Shown here: positions 62,897-64,000 of the stretch, piece after piece
Numbering within the stretch: position 1 is the stretch's first letter
Layout: every line of letters starts with the position of its first letter
Source: Paucidesulfovibrio longus DSM 6739
GTDB lineage: Bacteria; Desulfobacterota; Desulfovibrionia; Desulfovibrionales; Desulfovibrionaceae
Length of the DNA: 64,000 bases
NCBI RefSeq assembly: GCF_000420485.1
Contig: NZ_ATVA01000011.1
Location: 186,001-250,000, forward strand
Direction: 5' to 3'
Notes under the pieces: model-generated
What the model was told of the DNA's origin: nothing
Seen by the model: the letters and a program-made list of their open reading frames with translations, nothing else
Database searches by the model: none
Made by a program: the position numbers and the translations under genes

Positions 62897-64000
62897 ATGA
62901 TTCGAATGCAACACGAGATACCCCGCATTGCGGCCCTGATCCTGCTGGGAATCCTGCTCTTCGGCGCTACAGGCTGCCAGAGCGGAATGCAGATCAACCG
63001 GCGCTCCCTGGAGAGCGCCGCGACCCTGCCGACGCCTCAACTGAAGCAGGAGGCGGACACCGCCTTTGCCGAAAATCGTTGGGCGCAGAGCGAGTTCTAC
63101 TACCAGCGATTGGTGGAGCGCCAAGACCTTGCTGAAGAACAGCGGCCCGAAGCGCTCAAGCGCCTCGCGGACAGCGCCCTGCGCGCCGAGCACCCCATGC
63201 AGGCCCGCTTCGCCCTGGAACAGTGGGCCGCGATTCAGCCGGACGCGGCGAACGGCTGGCAATACAACGCCCTCCTGCTCGACGCCTACCGCGCCCTGGG
63301 CCGCGAAAGCGAGCTGGCCTCGCTCAAGGACAAGCTGCTCAACGACGCCTCCCTGACCTGGGCCTTGCGCCACCGCGCGGGCGTGCGCCTGGCCCTCGGC
63401 TACGCAGCGGAAGGGCAGAATGCCAAGGCCCTGCAGACGCTTGAGGAATTTTACGCCAAGGCGCCTTCGACCACAGCGCGCGGCGAGATGGAAGCGACGT
63501 TCTTCAAGGGCATGCAGGATCTTTCGAGCGTGGACGCGCTTGCCAAGGCCGTGCCCGCGGCGAAGCGTCTTTCCTTCCCTGGTGCCCTGGTGTTTTTCGA
63601 GCAGGCCCGGCGCGAAGCGCGCGGCGGCGAAAAGGGCTGGGACGCGGCCTGGAAGACCATGCGCGGCATCCTTTCCAACGCCGACCTTGCGGACAAGGTC
63701 ATGCTCGGCGACATCCTTCAGGCCCTGGAGCGCTCCAACGGCCAGCCCCGCACCGGAGTGGTCCTGCTCCTGCCCATCACCGGGCGCTACCAGGACGTGG
63801 GCCGCAAGATCGTGCGCGGCGCGGGCGCGGCCCAATGGATGCTCGCCAACCAAGGCGTGGAGCTGGACATCAAGGTCGTGAACACGGATGCGCCGGACTG
63901 GCTGGAACGGCTGCGCAACCTGCCGCCGGAATATGCCGTCGTGGGCGGGCCGCTGCGGGTTTCCAGCTTCAAGTCCCTGGAGGAGAGCGGCGAGCTGGCC
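62897..64000 (+). CDS. Penicillin-binding protein activator lipoprotein, LpoA/LppC-like (3' end cut by window edge)
   Basis: 368 codons are present and open at the right edge. Signal peptide ending at the Cys of GATGC (residue 27), so a lipoprotein. A TPR-like helical part (about 45-280: LKQEADTAFAENRWAQSEFYYQRLVE and later repeats) is followed by the start of a periplasmic-binding-protein fold (GVVLLLPITGRYQDVGRKIVRGAGAAQWML). That order matches the LppC/LpoA family, which activates class A PBPs from the outer membrane. The start ATG at 62897 follows GGAAGAG. Its stop lies beyond the window. Confidence 0.85.
   Translation, partial: MIRMQHEIPRIAALILLGILLFGATGCQSGMQINRRSLESAATLPTPQLKQEADTAFAENRWAQSEFYYQRLVERQDLAEEQRPEALKRLADSALRAEHPMQARFALEQWAAIQPDAANGWQYNALLLDAYRALGRESELASLKDKLLNDASLTWALRHRAGVRLALGYAAEGQNAKALQTLEEFYAKAPSTTARGEMEATFFKGMQDLSSVDALAKAVPAAKRLSFPGALVFFEQARREARGGEKGWDAAWKTMRGILSNADLADKVMLGDILQALERSNGQPRTGVVLLLPITGRYQDVGRKIVRGAGAAQWMLANQGVELDIKVVNTDAPDWLERLRNLPPEYAVVGGPLRVSSFKSLEESGELA

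Overview
The window is about 64 kb of GC-rich chromosomal DNA, densely packed with genes on both strands. It looks like a sulfate-reducing deltaproteobacterium of the Desulfovibrio type (Desulfovibrionales). The grounds are an 1184-residue D-lactate-dehydrogenase-like flavoprotein fused to a CCG iron-sulfur domain, HypF for [NiFe] hydrogenase maturation, a Fur-controlled feo locus, a multiheme-type c cytochrome, and the general codon and GC character. This assignment comes from gene content; no 16S or other marker search was possible. No tRNA, rRNA, CRISPR array, transposase or phage gene was recognised.

Layout. 1-1240: end of a PHP/EndoQ-type DNA repair protein cut by the left edge. 1.4-4.4 kb: feoA-feoB on the minus strand and a second feoA on the plus strand, with Fur-box-like palindromes between them. 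4.6-9.6 kb: two small unknown/ComFB-like genes, an aminotransferase, SlyD, TrpS, a site-2 protease and a lone receiver protein. 9.8-10.9 kb: a ThiS/TtuB-like carrier and a TtuA-like tRNA thiolase. 11-14 kb: a diheme cytochrome, a GT2 glycosyltransferase and an AT-rich foreign-looking membrane gene. 14-15.5 kb: mltG and ruvX. 15.6-21.7 kb: the fused lactate-dehydrogenase-like enzyme, divergent from a serine biosynthesis pair (class V aminotransferase plus SerA). 21.8-24.6 kb: a small unknown gene and hypF.

24.7-28.6 kb: a TetR-HlyD-ATPase-permease efflux operon with a near-perfect operator palindrome. 28.6-35.4 kb: a polypurine repeat tract, DUF362, an orphan tandem ATPase, a DUF2975/XRE pair, a possible 40-residue exported peptide, a GAF/HD-GYP phosphodiesterase, a TrpF paralogue lacking the catalytic cysteine, infA and a cold-shock protein. 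35.1-41.9 kb: envelope genes (lpxB, Gfo/Idh/MocA oxidoreductase, BON lipoprotein, ArnT-like transferase, PAP2 phosphatase, LysE exporter). 42-46.2 kb: a DUF115 protein and a cysteine synthase fused to a degenerate cysteinyl-tRNA-synthetase-like domain. 46.3-51.8 kb: upp-uraA, an RluD-CoaE fusion, a rhomboid protease and a solute-binding protein. 51.9-62.7 kb: chaperones (cbpA-cbpM-clpB, then grpE-dnaK) with an M29 aminopeptidase and two membrane proteins among them. 62.9 kb to the end: a penicillin-binding-protein activator lipoprotein cut by the right edge.

The clearest candidate for something undescribed is the 766-residue cysteine synthase/pseudo-CysRS fusion at 43881-46181. The tRNA-synthetase half aligns along its whole length with CysRS but has lost the HIGH and KMSKS motifs and two zinc-binding cysteines. 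Secondary candidates are the catalytic-Cys-less TrpF paralogue, the TtuB-like carrier ending in Ala-Gly, the AT-rich membrane gene and the tiny exported peptide ORF.
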